Assembly: GCF_037392515.1 (NCBI RefSeq)
Contig: NC_090283.1
Location: 24,492,249 to 24,556,248, forward strand
Direction: 5' to 3'
Source of the DNA: Haliotis asinina
Lineage: Eukaryota > Mollusca > Gastropoda > Lepetellida > Haliotidae
Length of the DNA: 64,000 nucleotides
The position numbers and the translations under genes were made by a program. The notes under the pieces are model-generated. The model was given only the letters and a program-made list of their open reading frames with translations. It searched no databases and had not been told where the DNA came from. Below, one piece after another: positions 1 to 9,947 of the stretch (position 1 is its first letter; every line of letters begins with the position of its first letter).

Positions 1-1671
1 CTACACTTGTGAACCTTTTTAATGAAGTTTTGCGAACCGGATACTTTCCCTTGAAGTGGAGTAAAGCTATCATATCTCCATTGCACAAAAGTGGATCAAT
101 ATTAGACCCAAATAACTACAGAGGAATCTCGCTTCTGCCAGTAATTGGTAAAGTTTTTACCAAAATATTAAATCAACGTTTTGCAGTATGGGTTACAGAG
201 AATAATATCATCTATGACAACCAGGCGGGGTTAAGAAAAGGGTACTGTACACTGGACAACATGTTCTCTCTTTATGACATGATTTCGAAATACTTACCTA
301 AATCAACTGGAGGGAGAATGTATGTATTTTTCATAGACTTCTCTAAAGCATTTGATAGTGTTAACCATACCCTAAGTACTATGGCACAGACTCATCAATT
401 ATGGAACACATGGAAACGCTCTGAAAGTGATACGAGATATGTACTCAAAACTGCAGTCGTGTGTTCGAACAGATGAAGGACTAACAGACTGCTTCCAATG
501 TGATGTTGGTACACGTCAAGGTTGTATGATCAGTCCGCTATTGTTCACTTTGTATGTTAATGAACTCGTCACTGAAATGTCAACGTCTAACTGTAAAGGG
601 ATATTCATATCACGAGAGTTCCCGAACGTTTGTTCCCTTCTCTACGCTGATGATGTTGCCAAGACTGCCGACTCTGTGTCAGCAGCTTTTGTGAAAAATG
701 GGGCCTTACTTTAAACATGCTAAAGTCAAATATTGCCGTGTTTCGTAAAGGTGGATATTTACGATCTTATGAAAAATGGTACTATAGAGCGTCACAAATT
801 GAAACCGTTCCATACTACAAATACCTTGGACTCCATTTCACACCTAAGCTAGTGTGGACTAGATCGAGACAAGTATTAGCCCAACAGGCAGAGAAAGTTT
901 GTTTATTGATATACAAACTACATCACATGTGCGGCGGGCTACCCATCACTACTGCACTGAGGATATTTGACAGCATGGTTCTGCCAGTACTTACGTATGG
1001 CGCCGAGCTCTGGGGATATGAGGTGCTGGAACAGATTGAGAGAGTGCAAATGAAATTTTTCAAACGAATCCTAAATCTGCCTATGGCAACTAGCAACGAA
1101 GCAGTTCTTGGTGAATGTGGGCGACCTCTGTCATATGTTACTTATGTAACAAAATGTATTAAATACTGGACTAGACTAATCACCATGGATAACAACAGAC
1201 TACCAAAGCAAACATATAAGATGTTGTATGCACTAGACAATACTAACAGGTTTTATTGGGCGACAAAGATCAAGCATATTTTGTTCCAGTTTGGATTTGG
1301 GTACGCCTGGGTCATGCAAGATGTTGGTAATACAGAAATATTTATGTCAATTTTCAAACAGATAGTGTCGGACTATAATATACAAAGATGGCAGGCAGCA
1401 GTTTCATCCAACTCCAAATTAGCTGTTTATTCAACCTGCAAAACAGTTTTAATAATTAGTTTTCGTTCAAGACAGCGTTAACAAGGTTCAGGTGTGGCTG
1501 TCACCAGCTGATGATTGAAATGGGGAGACGACCCGGTATCGAACCTGAGAACCGTCTGTGCAGATACTGCCTCCGCAACAATATTCAACTTGTGGAAAAT
1601 GAATACCATTTTGTCATCGTATGTTCTGCCTTTTCAAACTTAAGAACACAGTACATCCCTGCAAAATATTA
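1..1671 (+). pseudogene. LINE reverse transcriptase ORF2 (broken)
   Basis: Makes cDNA of the LINE RNA at a nicked target. Seen in order: fingers with PNNYRGISLLPVIGK near 110-170, palm motif A FFIDFSKAFDSVNH near 329-366, motif B GTRQGCMISPLLF near 508-547, catalytic YADD at about 643-654, thumb and connection (YKYLGLHFTPKLVW, then LPVLTYGAELWGYE) at 820-1020, and a C-terminal Cys/His cluster CRYCLRNN...ENEYHF at 1560-1620. The frame shifts near 380, near 680 and near 1440, so no intact protein can be made. Family members normally also have an N-terminal endonuclease, which would lie left of the window. Confidence 0.85.
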
Positions 1672-1673
1672 TA

Positions 1674-2966
1674 CGAGGGTTGGCTGAAAAGTTCTCAGCC
1701 TGAGTGGTTTTTTCCCACCAGGTAGAGACAGGTGTTTGCCACCAATGAGGACAATCATTTAGTGAATCATAGACACAAGAACTACGAACGTACTAATAGT
1801 TTTATCGCAACTACAGCTCTTTTGGTAAACCTACCCTCTGAAATCATCAGAAATGGACAAAACTGAATACAGGGCAGTCATCAAGTACTTGCAAAAGAAA
1901 GGGATGTCTCCAACACAGATACATGCTGACATGGTCTCCACTCTAGGGAATGATGCTCCTTCATTTTCCACAGTAAAGAAGTGGGCTGCAGAATTTAAGC
2001 GTGGCAGACAAAGCCTTGATGATGACCCACGCTCAGGAAGGCCTTCAACAGCAACCACTCCAGAAAACATCACGCGAGTGCTCGATATGTTGATGGATGA
2101 TCGACGATTGACTACTCGACATATTGCTAGTGTAGTGGGCATCTCTCATGAGAGGGTTGAGCATATTGTCACCAACGAATTAGGAATGACTACAGTTTCT
2201 GCAAGATGGGTGCCAAAGCTCTTGACAGCAGAACAGAAACGTGTCAGGTTCCAGACGTCCCTTGACAGTTTGCGTCGTTTTGAAGCAGATCCCGATGATT
2301 TTGTGGCACGATTTGTAACCATGGATGAGACCTGGATACATCACTTTCAACCAGAAACAAAACTACAGTCAAAACAGTGGAAGCATCCTGATTCACCAGC
2401 TCCGAAGAAAGCCAAGTCTGTTCCTTCAGCTGGAAAGGTGATGGCATCAGTCTTTTGGGATTCCAGGGGTATTCTGCTCATTGATTATCTTGAAAAAGGT
2501 CAAACTATCAACGGCAGATACTATGCTGATCTGCTGAACCAGTTACGAGAAGCAGTCAAAGCCAAACGACGAGGGATGATCGCTAAAGGTGTCCTCTTCC
2601 ACCAAGACAATGCGCCTGTTCACAAATCGGTGGTGGCCATGTCAACAATCCGCGATTGTGGCCTTGAACTCATTGACCATCCTCCTTATTCACCTGATTT
2701 GGCTCCTTCTGACTTCCACCTGTTCCCCAAAATGAAAAGGAACTCGCCGGTCGCCATTTTGCAAATAATGATGACGTCATTTCCACTGTGACTGATTTTT
2801 TTAGGGTAGCTGAAGAAGATTTCTTCCTGACCGGGATTCGGGCCTTGCAGCATAGCTGGCAAAAGTGTGTGAACTTGGAAGGGGACTATGTAGAAAAATA
2901 AATTACAAACGTGGGCTTTGTAACTTTTTTTCACAGTGAGGCTTAGAACTTTTCAGCCAACCCTGG
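1674..2966 (+). mobile_element. mariner DNA transposon (DD34D), nearly intact
   Basis: A 1293-bp element with 28-bp terminal inverted repeats (left begins CGAGGGTTGGCTGAAAAG, right reverse complement CCAGGGTTGGCTGAAAAG; 26 of 28 match) flanked by TA at 1672-1673 and 2967-2968, the standard Tc1/mariner duplication. Size, ends and target site all fit mariner. It sits inside LINE ORF2. The near-perfect ends and a single frameshift suggest a fairly recent insertion. Confidence 0.95.
1853..2901 (+). pseudogene. mariner transposase with one frameshift
   Basis: Cut-and-paste transposase that binds the inverted repeats and inserts at TA. N-terminal paired helix-turn-helix part (residues 1-110), linker with WVPKLLT, then an RNase-H-like DDD core: first Asp in TMDETWIHHF, second in FHQDNAPVH, third in SPDLAPSDF, 34 residues between the second and third. 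A one-base loss in the A run at 2735-2738 (MKR where MKK is expected) moves the last third out of frame; the other frame continues ELAGRHFANNDD...GDYVEK to TAA at 2899-2901. About 349 residues in all, normal for mariner. ATG 1853 is chosen because it opens the conserved N-terminus. Confidence 0.92.
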
Positions 2967-3165
2967 TAGAAACCCTTCCCTTGAAACCTTTATTCACGTG
3001 ATGTCTTCTAAACATTTGCCTACTGTACAAACTCTATCAAAGTATGTGTTCTTTGCTATGAAATTGTATGATTCACTCCATTTGTAATTGTAAATATACT
3101 GTTGCAGTGTTATGTTATGTGGGCCCTGAACTTTGAGAAACCTGAATAAAAAACAATACAAATAC

Positions 3166-3744
3166 AAAATTAAATCTGACGAGGGACAAGACTTTTAATC
3201 TATGCATTTTAAATATAACACAAGTATTCTTCAAAGTATGAAAAGTACACTTGCTGTGGTATGTGAAATTTGCGTAAAAAGATTTTTTAACAAAAAGAAA
3301 AAAATGATTATCAACAAAATAGCGTACAGTAATTAACATACTGTGGATGAGTAATACTATTTAACAACGCGTACAACACACACGAAATAATATCGTTTTC
3401 ATATTTTCCTGCCATGCGTTTTCCACAACACTCCCACAGTCATGTTACCCTTTCATGTCTTTCAATTGCAAATCTAATGCTTGTGGGATACATTTGGGAT
3501 TTTACTCCAAATAACACCGACCAGATGCCAAACTATGTTTCACTGACAGCCATTGACAAATCATGGTACATTTAGGTGTTGTATTATAAGGAAATTTCAT
3601 TTATATGTTATCTTTTAATTTTCTTGATTATTAGGTCAATAACTCAAGACCCAAATTGGTTAATGTACTTGTTTGTATATCAATATTTTCATAAAACATG
3701 ATATTTCTGTGGTTGCAGTATCACTTTCTTAGTTCATAAATTAA
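3166..3744. other. No recognised feature
   Basis: AT-rich stretch between the two convergent LINE tails. No convincing coding potential or known repeat seen. Confidence 0.5.
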
Positions 3745-4795
3745 ATTAGAATGAAAGATTAGAGAATAACCCACGGGCTTCCTTAATTTATCTTGCAATG
3801 TTCAGCATACTTTGTATCTTATTGCATGTTAAAAGAGTTTTAAACTTGAACATCGTGGGTGGATTACAATAATATCTTGGTATGTATTTTGATCTGAGAT
3901 GGTAATACAATGGACATTTTAGAAGGAGGTGGTATTCATTTTCTATACAACCTAGCACACAAGATGTACATACTCTGTTACAGCGGACGATGCCGCACCG
4001 TCTACCAATATTGACCTTTAAAGGGAGCTCACATATTCGTAATAGACAAAAAAGCCTTCTGTATTCTCTTTCTGGGATAGCATACAAATAATACTCAACT
4101 GACAACAGAAATTTATATTCTTTATAATTACATAATTTACTCGAATCACAAATTGTAGAGTACCAATTTTGTTGATGGCAGTCTTTAAGTTTCTGTGAGA
4201 AAAGCAAAGGACTGAGCACACATCCCTGTTTCACGCCGCTCAGTGTATCAAAATAATTGGATATTGAAGAATTTGTTATTTTAACAGCCGACTTTACATT
4301 TGAATACATATCAAACAAGACTTTGAATATTTTACCATGAATGCCTCTTTTCAATACAGAGTACCATAGTAATTTTCTATTGACAGAATCAAACGCTTTT
4401 TTGAAATCAACAAACAGGCAGTAAAAACGACCACTGGTCTTTGTGAGATACTTTTGTACTAAGCATTGTAAAACAAAAATGTTGTCCAAAGTGCTGTAAG
4501 CAGCTCTAAACCCTGCTTGTGATTCAGGCAGCTGTTCATACAAAGAACAAAACAGAGTTATTCTCTCATTCAAAATAAATGTAAATACTTTACTCATAAT
4601 ATCGGCAAGTGTTATGCATCTATAATTATTAATTCCGGACACTTTTCCTTTTTTTGTGCAATGGTACCACTAATCTCTTGGCCCATTCCACAGGAAATTT
4701 ACCACTAGTAAGTATTATATTAAATAGCACATGAAAATATGGCAACAGTTCAGATTTACAACATTTAATCAGTCGATTAAGGAAGGGATGTCAGT
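3745..4795 (-). mobile_element. LINE relic, internally deleted
   Basis: Same LINE group as 1-3165, opposite strand. From the high-coordinate end it reads SGKFPVEWAKRLVVPLHKKG, NNYRCITLADIMSKVF, the palm motif CLFVDFKKAFDSVN and GVKQGCVLSPLLFS, then jumps without YADD to the C-terminal CTSCVLGCIENEYHLLLKC and KYIPRYY. The frame is open from about 4642 to 3788 across the jump, so the internal deletion (palm core, thumb and connection) happens to be in frame. No catalytic Asp pair remains, so it cannot encode reverse transcriptase. Confidence 0.85.
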
Positions 4796-4799
4796 TGCG

Positions 4800-5282
4800 T
4801 GAAGTGACCTGTTCCACATTTTATTTGCGCTACATGCTACGTCTTGCAGACAACTGTAGACAGGAGTCGAGATTAAGAAATTTCTACCTCCAAAGTTAAA
4901 GAGTTCGATCTTAGTAAAGATCGCGATCTTAAATCCATGCTGTCTTAAGATCGTCTTTGTGCAAGTGGATTAGGGCAATTGTATGGTGATTTGTAAAGTT
5001 GATTGTAGGGGCCTAAGATTGATTGTAACTAATATTGCTCTGTGCATGCGGGCCCAGATGAATAATTTCCCTGTCAGTGTTACCTGCCACTGACGAAATG
5101 TATGCCATAGTAGAGTGGAAAAGAATCTACACCCTTTCCAAATACATCACCGATTAATTTCAAACTGATATAAGTTGTTTTTTTTAAATTAAAAACAGCA
5201 CGTTACACAAAGATAAATCTTGTGTGCATTTTTGTTTTATTGAAACCAACCCTGTTAATGGCCTCTTACAAGCATAGTTTGA
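4800..5282. other. No recognised feature
   Basis: Non-coding, no motif recognised except a worn SINE-A head remnant near 5280-5315 (CGGATCTTCACGAG). Confidence 0.4.
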
Positions 5283-5660
5283 TGAAGATCTATTTGAACC
5301 GGATCTTCACGAGTGTTACTATGGCGTGCAACGGTAAACTATTCACAGATATCTAGAAAATATATACAGTACTCACCTTGTACATACAATCTTTGAACAC
5401 TGTTGTAGAGGATTGCATAACCAAGAACACGAATGACAGACATCTTTAGATAGTCTTGAGTTGTAACTGACACTCAACTATAGCAAGACTTCATACTGAA
5501 GGTATCAAATATTTATCAAGTAATCTTAATCACCCTTCGTTAGTAACGCTACTCACTATAATCGATTGAATGAGTCATTGAAACGTTTCTGAAATATATG
5601 ATATAAACTCTGATCAATATGTAGCCTCACGAACAAGCCACAAAATGGCAAAAACAAGCA
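5283..5660 (-). repeat. Promoter plus first-exon module, copy 1 (divergent)
   Basis: Homologous to 13098-13412 and 19222-19530. On the minus strand it carries an ATAAATATT TATA-like box about 60 bases before an ATG, a short ORF and a GT donor, followed by conserved intron sequence. Much more diverged from the other two copies than they are from each other. Confidence 0.6.
5377..5443 (-). CDS. Putative first coding exon with hydrophobic N-terminus
   Basis: ATG at 5443, 67 bases, then donor GTGAGT beginning at 5376 on the minus strand (phase 1). Encodes MSVIRVLGYAILYNSVQRLY followed by two more residues. The segment after the Arg could be a signal peptide. The same 67-base exon and donor are kept in the two other copies despite sequence change, which argues for a real exon or a recently real one. 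No downstream exon was found, so the product is unknown; it could be a dead duplicate. Confidence 0.4.
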
Positions 5661-5690
5661 GATCATATTTGGTGGGGGGAGGGATGAAGT

Positions 5691-5938
5691 GAACGAGTTT
5701 AGTTTTACGCCGCACTCAGCGATATTTCAGCTATATGGCGGTGGTCTGTAAATAATCCAGTCAGGATCAGGCAATCCAGTGGTGAACAGCATGAGCACAG
5801 ATCTGCGCAATTGGGAACAGAAGACGTGTCAACCAAGTCAGCGAGCCTGACCATCCTGACCTCTTACGACACGCATAGTCGCCTTTTATGGCAAGCATTG
5901 GTTTGCTGAAGGCCTATTCTACCCCGGGACCTTCACAG
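5691..5938 (-). mobile_element. SINE-A copy
   Basis: Nearly full-length. Read on + it opens GAGTTTAGTTTTACGCCGCA (complement of the 3' tail) and ends ACCCCGGGACCTTCAC (complement of the head). Family described under finding on LINE/SINE ends. Confidence 0.85.
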
Positions 5939-5954
5939 CTCGGTTGGTGGAGAG

Positions 5955-6032
5955 AGTGTGTTTGGTTTTATGTTGCCTATGTTCTGCTTTAAGCAATATT
6001 CCAGCAATAATCAGTAGGAACACCAAACACAT
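5955..6032 (-). mobile_element. SINE-B tail fragment
   Basis: Contains TTTAAGCAATATTCCAGCAA, the complement of the shared LINE/SINE tail with the SINE-B type of junction; the head is missing. Confidence 0.4.
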
Positions 6033-6215
6033 GCTTCATGTTATTTTTTTAAAAGAAAAGCATGATGCTTTACCCTCTTGGCTAGGATGTGGTAAATAAA
6101 TCATAGTGTTACAGTTAAAATGAATTGAACTAACATGAAACTACTCTCTGGTTATCAGAAATCAGCGGGATGCTGCAAATGGTACTTGCCCTCTGGTTAT
6201 AGTTCTGTTGTTAAA

Positions 6216-6255
6216 TGACGTCATTGTGGATGACGTCACACCCCAAATGACGTCA
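6216..6255. promoter_or_regulatory. Cluster of three perfect cAMP-response elements
   Basis: The 8-base palindrome TGACGTCA occurs at 6216-6223, 6231-6238 and 6248-6255, start spacings 15 and 17 bases. This is the consensus site for CREB/ATF dimers. No gene start was recognised next to it; the nearest downstream sequence on + is a LINE 5' UTR fragment. Function is inference. Confidence 0.55.
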
Positions 6256-6274
6256 TAAATCTTGTGCAAAGGTG

Positions 6275-6460
6275 TGATGGGTCAACTTTACCCAGCACAC
6301 CACTTGGTCTGGTTTATCTAGACGGGTGGTTGAATAGGCCCGATTCAATCAATGAGCTGGTCTTGCTAAGCCCTGTGCATGGATTTTACGTCAATGCATA
6401 AAATTTGATTTGGAATTATTTAAATTGGATCTTGGAACTTTTTGTTCATTCGACATCATT
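6275..6460 (+). mobile_element. Nimb-type LINE 5' UTR fragment
   Basis: Matches the 5' UTR blocks at 54370-54480 (+) and 15000-15150 (-): CACACCACTT, TCTAGACGGGTGGTTGAAT, GGCCCGATTCAA and CCCTGTGCATGGATT in the same order. Confidence 0.65.
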
Positions 6461-7038
6461 TGATTTTTTTTGTGTGTGTGTACAATGTTTGCCTAGAATC
6501 TCAAGTGAGTGAGTTACGATTTAACGTCACATCGGCACTATTTCAGCACTCATTCATCAATGAAAACGACTATTGTGTCCATTATAAAACCTGTCAACGA
6601 AGGACAGTAAAACAACTAGGATATCACAGTTAGCATTAAAACTAGTGTGGAAAGGTAAAACTGATATCGTTATATGGACAATACAATATAAAAACAGGCT
6701 ATAGATCGCCAACAACAGAAGGTAGATCACCAGACTAGGGACCATGGGGACTTACAGTACCTTTGCTACCTGCATGGTCCCTAGTTGGATGTACACCATC
6801 CCCTCAGCCGCTGGCGATTGTAAGACATTTTTGCCAAAATTAAAATAACACAAAGACTACACTTAAAACTCCTGGAAAGTATGAATTGACTTTGACAATT
6901 TTGGGACTTACGTACCCTCTCAGGAGGACAATTATTTTACAATACTTCAACCCCCGTTGAGGGTACAGCCACTAATGATCAATGTTCCTTATATATACTA
7001 CCAACCATTAAAATACAACTATCTACAGAACATATCAA

Positions 7039-7945
7039 TTATAATTCAACAAGGAAATCAATTTCCCTTAAAAATCCAATAATTAAATGAGTATTGACTG
7101 TGTTAAAAAGATCCGAAAGTGTTTTTACATTGAAATATTTATTCCTTATGATGGAGAATTCAACACAGTCAAGCAGGATATGCTTGACCGTGGTTCTCTC
7201 ATCACAAGGGATGCAAAATGGTGGATCTTCACCCTTCAACAGGTATGCATGGGTAAACCTTGTATGACCAATACGACATCGTCGCAAAATGACCTCTTCA
7301 AATCTGGACTGACAACCCAAGTGGGTATAACCAATGTAAGGTTTTATTTCATGTAATTTATTGATACCCTCTTGGGTGTCCCACTTCTGCATCAGATCAC
7401 GGACATAAGATCTAATTGCAGTTTTATAATCACTGTATGGAATAAGAAGTGGAGTCACAGATTTGTTGAGTGCTGCCTTCGCAGCAATGTCAGCCAGTGT
7501 ATTCCCTGAAATACCTACGTGGCTAGGTAACCAACAAAAGACGATGTCGTATTTGCCAGTTGCAAGATTATTATACATTTCAATAATTTCAATTAAAAGT
7601 GGATGTTTGCACGACAAATTTTTAATAGCCTGAAGGCAAGAAAGAGAGTCGGAATAGATTATATATTGTTTACGTTTAGGGTGTCTTTGAATATATTTAA
7701 GAGCCGTTAGTATGGCGTTTGCTTCAGCTGTAAAAGCTGTTATCTGGTAGTCTAGAAGATATTGTTCTGGATCCAATGACAGTGGCACAAGCCACTGCAC
7801 CACCGTCCTTGGACCCATCTGTATATAAGGGTTTGTAATTGCTATATTTAGTTTTTAATTGATTATATTCTTGTTTATATTGTAGTTCATTAGTTTCTGA
7901 ATTTTTAAATGAAGTCAATGTTAGGTCAACTTGTGGCCTAACCAA
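7039..7945 (-). pseudogene. LINE RNase H domain and C-terminus (frameshifted)
   Basis: Degrades RNA in the RNA/DNA hybrid during LINE reverse transcription. Acidic residues visible in order: LYTDGSKDGG (first Asp), TAEANAILTALKYI (Glu), YSDSLSCLQAI (Asp) and SHVGISGNTLADIAAKAA (His, Asp). A Cys/His C-terminus CIPCDERTTVKHILLDC follows. The first strand lies in a different frame from the rest (shift near 7740), and the stop at 7981 separates it from the RT, so the fusion protein cannot be made. Confidence 0.85.
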
Positions 7946-7980
7946 TTGTCAAGGAGGAGAAGAAAGAAGACGGGAGGGAG

Positions 7981-9947
7981 CTATGTTTTCCAGCCCAATG
8001 CCGGCCGAAGAAAGAAAGGTTTAATTCTGTGCCCTAGAGGGGGAACAAGAGAAAACTTCTTGTCGTACAAATCCTCATAAAGTGGACTGAACACACAGGT
8101 ATATGTAGGGTTAGATTCATTAGAATATAATTTAGTCATGTATTGTAAGGATAATTTTATACGACGTTGTGTAAGAGATAGTTCATCGGCCTCAACGTAA
8201 AGACTGTCAATAGGTGAAGTTCGGAAAGACCCAAGACAAAGTCTTAGACCTTGATGGTGGACAGAATCTAATAGTTTCAGGTTGCTTTTGCAGGCTCCAC
8301 CATATACGATGGAGCCATAATCAAGTTTTGAACGGACCAGTGATCGATATAGTTGTAGGAGGGTCGCCTGATCCCCTCCCCACTTTGAGTTGGAAACAAC
8401 TTTCAACAGCTCGAGTGCTTTCAGGCATTTGGCTTTTAGGGATTTAATATGCGGCAAAAAGGTTAAATGGGAATCGAAAACTAGGCCCAAGAACTTGGCC
8501 TCCTTTACAACTTTAATGGGAGTGCCACTTAAATACAGTTCAGGGTCTTTATGCGGTTTGTATTTCCTACAAAAGTGCAGACAGTTAGTTTTCGACTTTG
8601 AGAATTTGAAACCGTTATCAAGACACCATTTATTTATTTTATTTAAACACAACTGTAATTGCCGTTCAATAGTATGCATATTTTTACCACAACAGGAAAT
8701 ATTAAAATCATCCACAAAAAGCGATCCATCAATTGAATCATTTAAAACTTTGGATAAACTATTGATCTTAATGCTAAATAAGGTCACCGACAAAATACTG
8801 CCCTGGGGAACACCCTGGTCCTGATTATAATGATCAGACAGGGTTGAAAAAACACGGACTTGAATTTGCCTGTCTTTTAAAAATTGTGATATAAAAAGAG
8901 GCAAACGGCCTCTCAAACCAAAATCATGCAGATCCTTCAAAATGCCATGCTTCCAGGTGGTATCATAAGCCTTTTCAAGATCAAAGAAAATTGATACAGC
9001 ATGTTGTTTGTTGACTATAGCATTTTTAACGAAGGATTCTAAACGTACCAGATGATAAATGGTACTATTACTTTTTCTGAAACCACATTGAATATTTGTG
9101 AGAAGGTTATTGGTGTCAAGATACCAAACAAGTCTATTATTCACCATACGTTCCATGGTTTTGCAAACACAGCTAGTTAACGATATTGGTCTATAATTCG
9201 ACGGATCTGTATGATCCTTACCAGGTTTTGGTATTGGAACTACAATGGCATTTCTCCATGAAGGAGGAAATTTTCCAGACGTCCATATTTGGTCAAATAG
9301 ATCCAAAAGTGTCATCAAACATGATTCAGGTAAGTGTTTTAGTAGCTGGTAATGTATATTATCAGCACCTGTTACAGTGTCATGAGCTTGCTCAAGAGCC
9401 GTATGGAGCTCATGTAAAGAAAACACTTCATTGTAATCTTCGCCGTTATGTGAATCGAAATTAAGCTTTATCTTTTCCTGTGTTTTCTGATATCTCTGAA
9501 ACTCAGGGACATAATTCGCCGACGATGAATTCTTGGCAAGAGTTTCGCCAATTTTATTTGCAATTTCAGATGTGCCAGTAATTAAATTATCCCCATCTTT
9601 AAGATGGTGAACAGCAGCTTTTGAACCTTTACCTTTAATTCTTTGAACCATGTTCCATACCTTTGATATTGGTGTACGTGAATTAAGTTTGGACACATAG
9701 TTCCTCCAAGATTGCCTTTTATTTTGTTTGAAGGTGCGACATGCCTTCGCATTGAGTATTTTAAATTTATTCAAGTTGTGGACAGTTGGGTGACGACGGA
9801 AATAATTTTCTGCCTATTTTCTCGCTTTTCTAGCGTGTCTACAATCTGTATTAAACCATGGCTTTCGTACATGTGGAGTCGTAGAGGACTTAGGTATACA
9901 CTCATCAGCTATTTCATTTAAAATGTTAGCAAAGGTTTGAATGGGAT
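7981..9947 (-). pseudogene. LINE reverse transcriptase, long open stretch
   Basis: About 600 codons are open from 9774 to a TAG at 7981-7983. Motifs: PSNYRPISLTSCVCKTMERM, FFDLEKAYDTTW (palm A), GVPQGSILSVTLFSI (palm B), LFVDDFNISC (palm C, FVDD instead of YADD), KFLGLVFDSHLTF and LDYGSIVYGGA (thumb). Homology continues upstream past a TAG near 9815 (RKARK then stop then AENYFRRH) to 9947. The element must read through two stops to make a full product, so it is dead, but the long open frame suggests it is not very old. Confidence 0.9.

Larger units (their letters stand above)
1..3165 (+). mobile_element. LINE relic, 5' end outside window, split by a mariner
   Basis: Non-LTR retrotransposon running in from the left edge. 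It carries reverse transcriptase palm motifs, a C-terminal domain with a Cys/His cluster, a stop at 3085-3087, and a short A-rich 3' end with AATAAA near 3145. A mariner occupies 1674-2966; removing it with one TA copy restores the LINE reading frame through YIPAKYYRNPSLETFIHV, which matches the second LINE copy at 3745-4795 (YIPRYYCNPPTMFKFKTL). Clade is unresolved: the C-terminal domain resembles CR1- or RTEX-type LINEs. Confidence 0.85.
6508..9947 (-). mobile_element. Nimb/I-type LINE with RT and RNase H
   Basis: Minus-strand non-LTR element, cut off at its 5' side at 9947, where the duplicated segment begins. It holds reverse transcriptase (9947-7981), RNase H (7945-7039) and a 3' UTR of about 530 bases that includes the TGCATGGTCCCTAG block and ends in the complement of AACTCACTCAC near 6508. 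RT plus RNase H in one ORF2 is typical of the I group; the FVDD active site and gastropod context suggest Nimb. The endonuclease and ORF1 are absent here. Confidence 0.85.

Noticed and set aside
1831-2142. Minus-strand open frame over the mariner
   Set aside because: Antisense shadow of the transposase.
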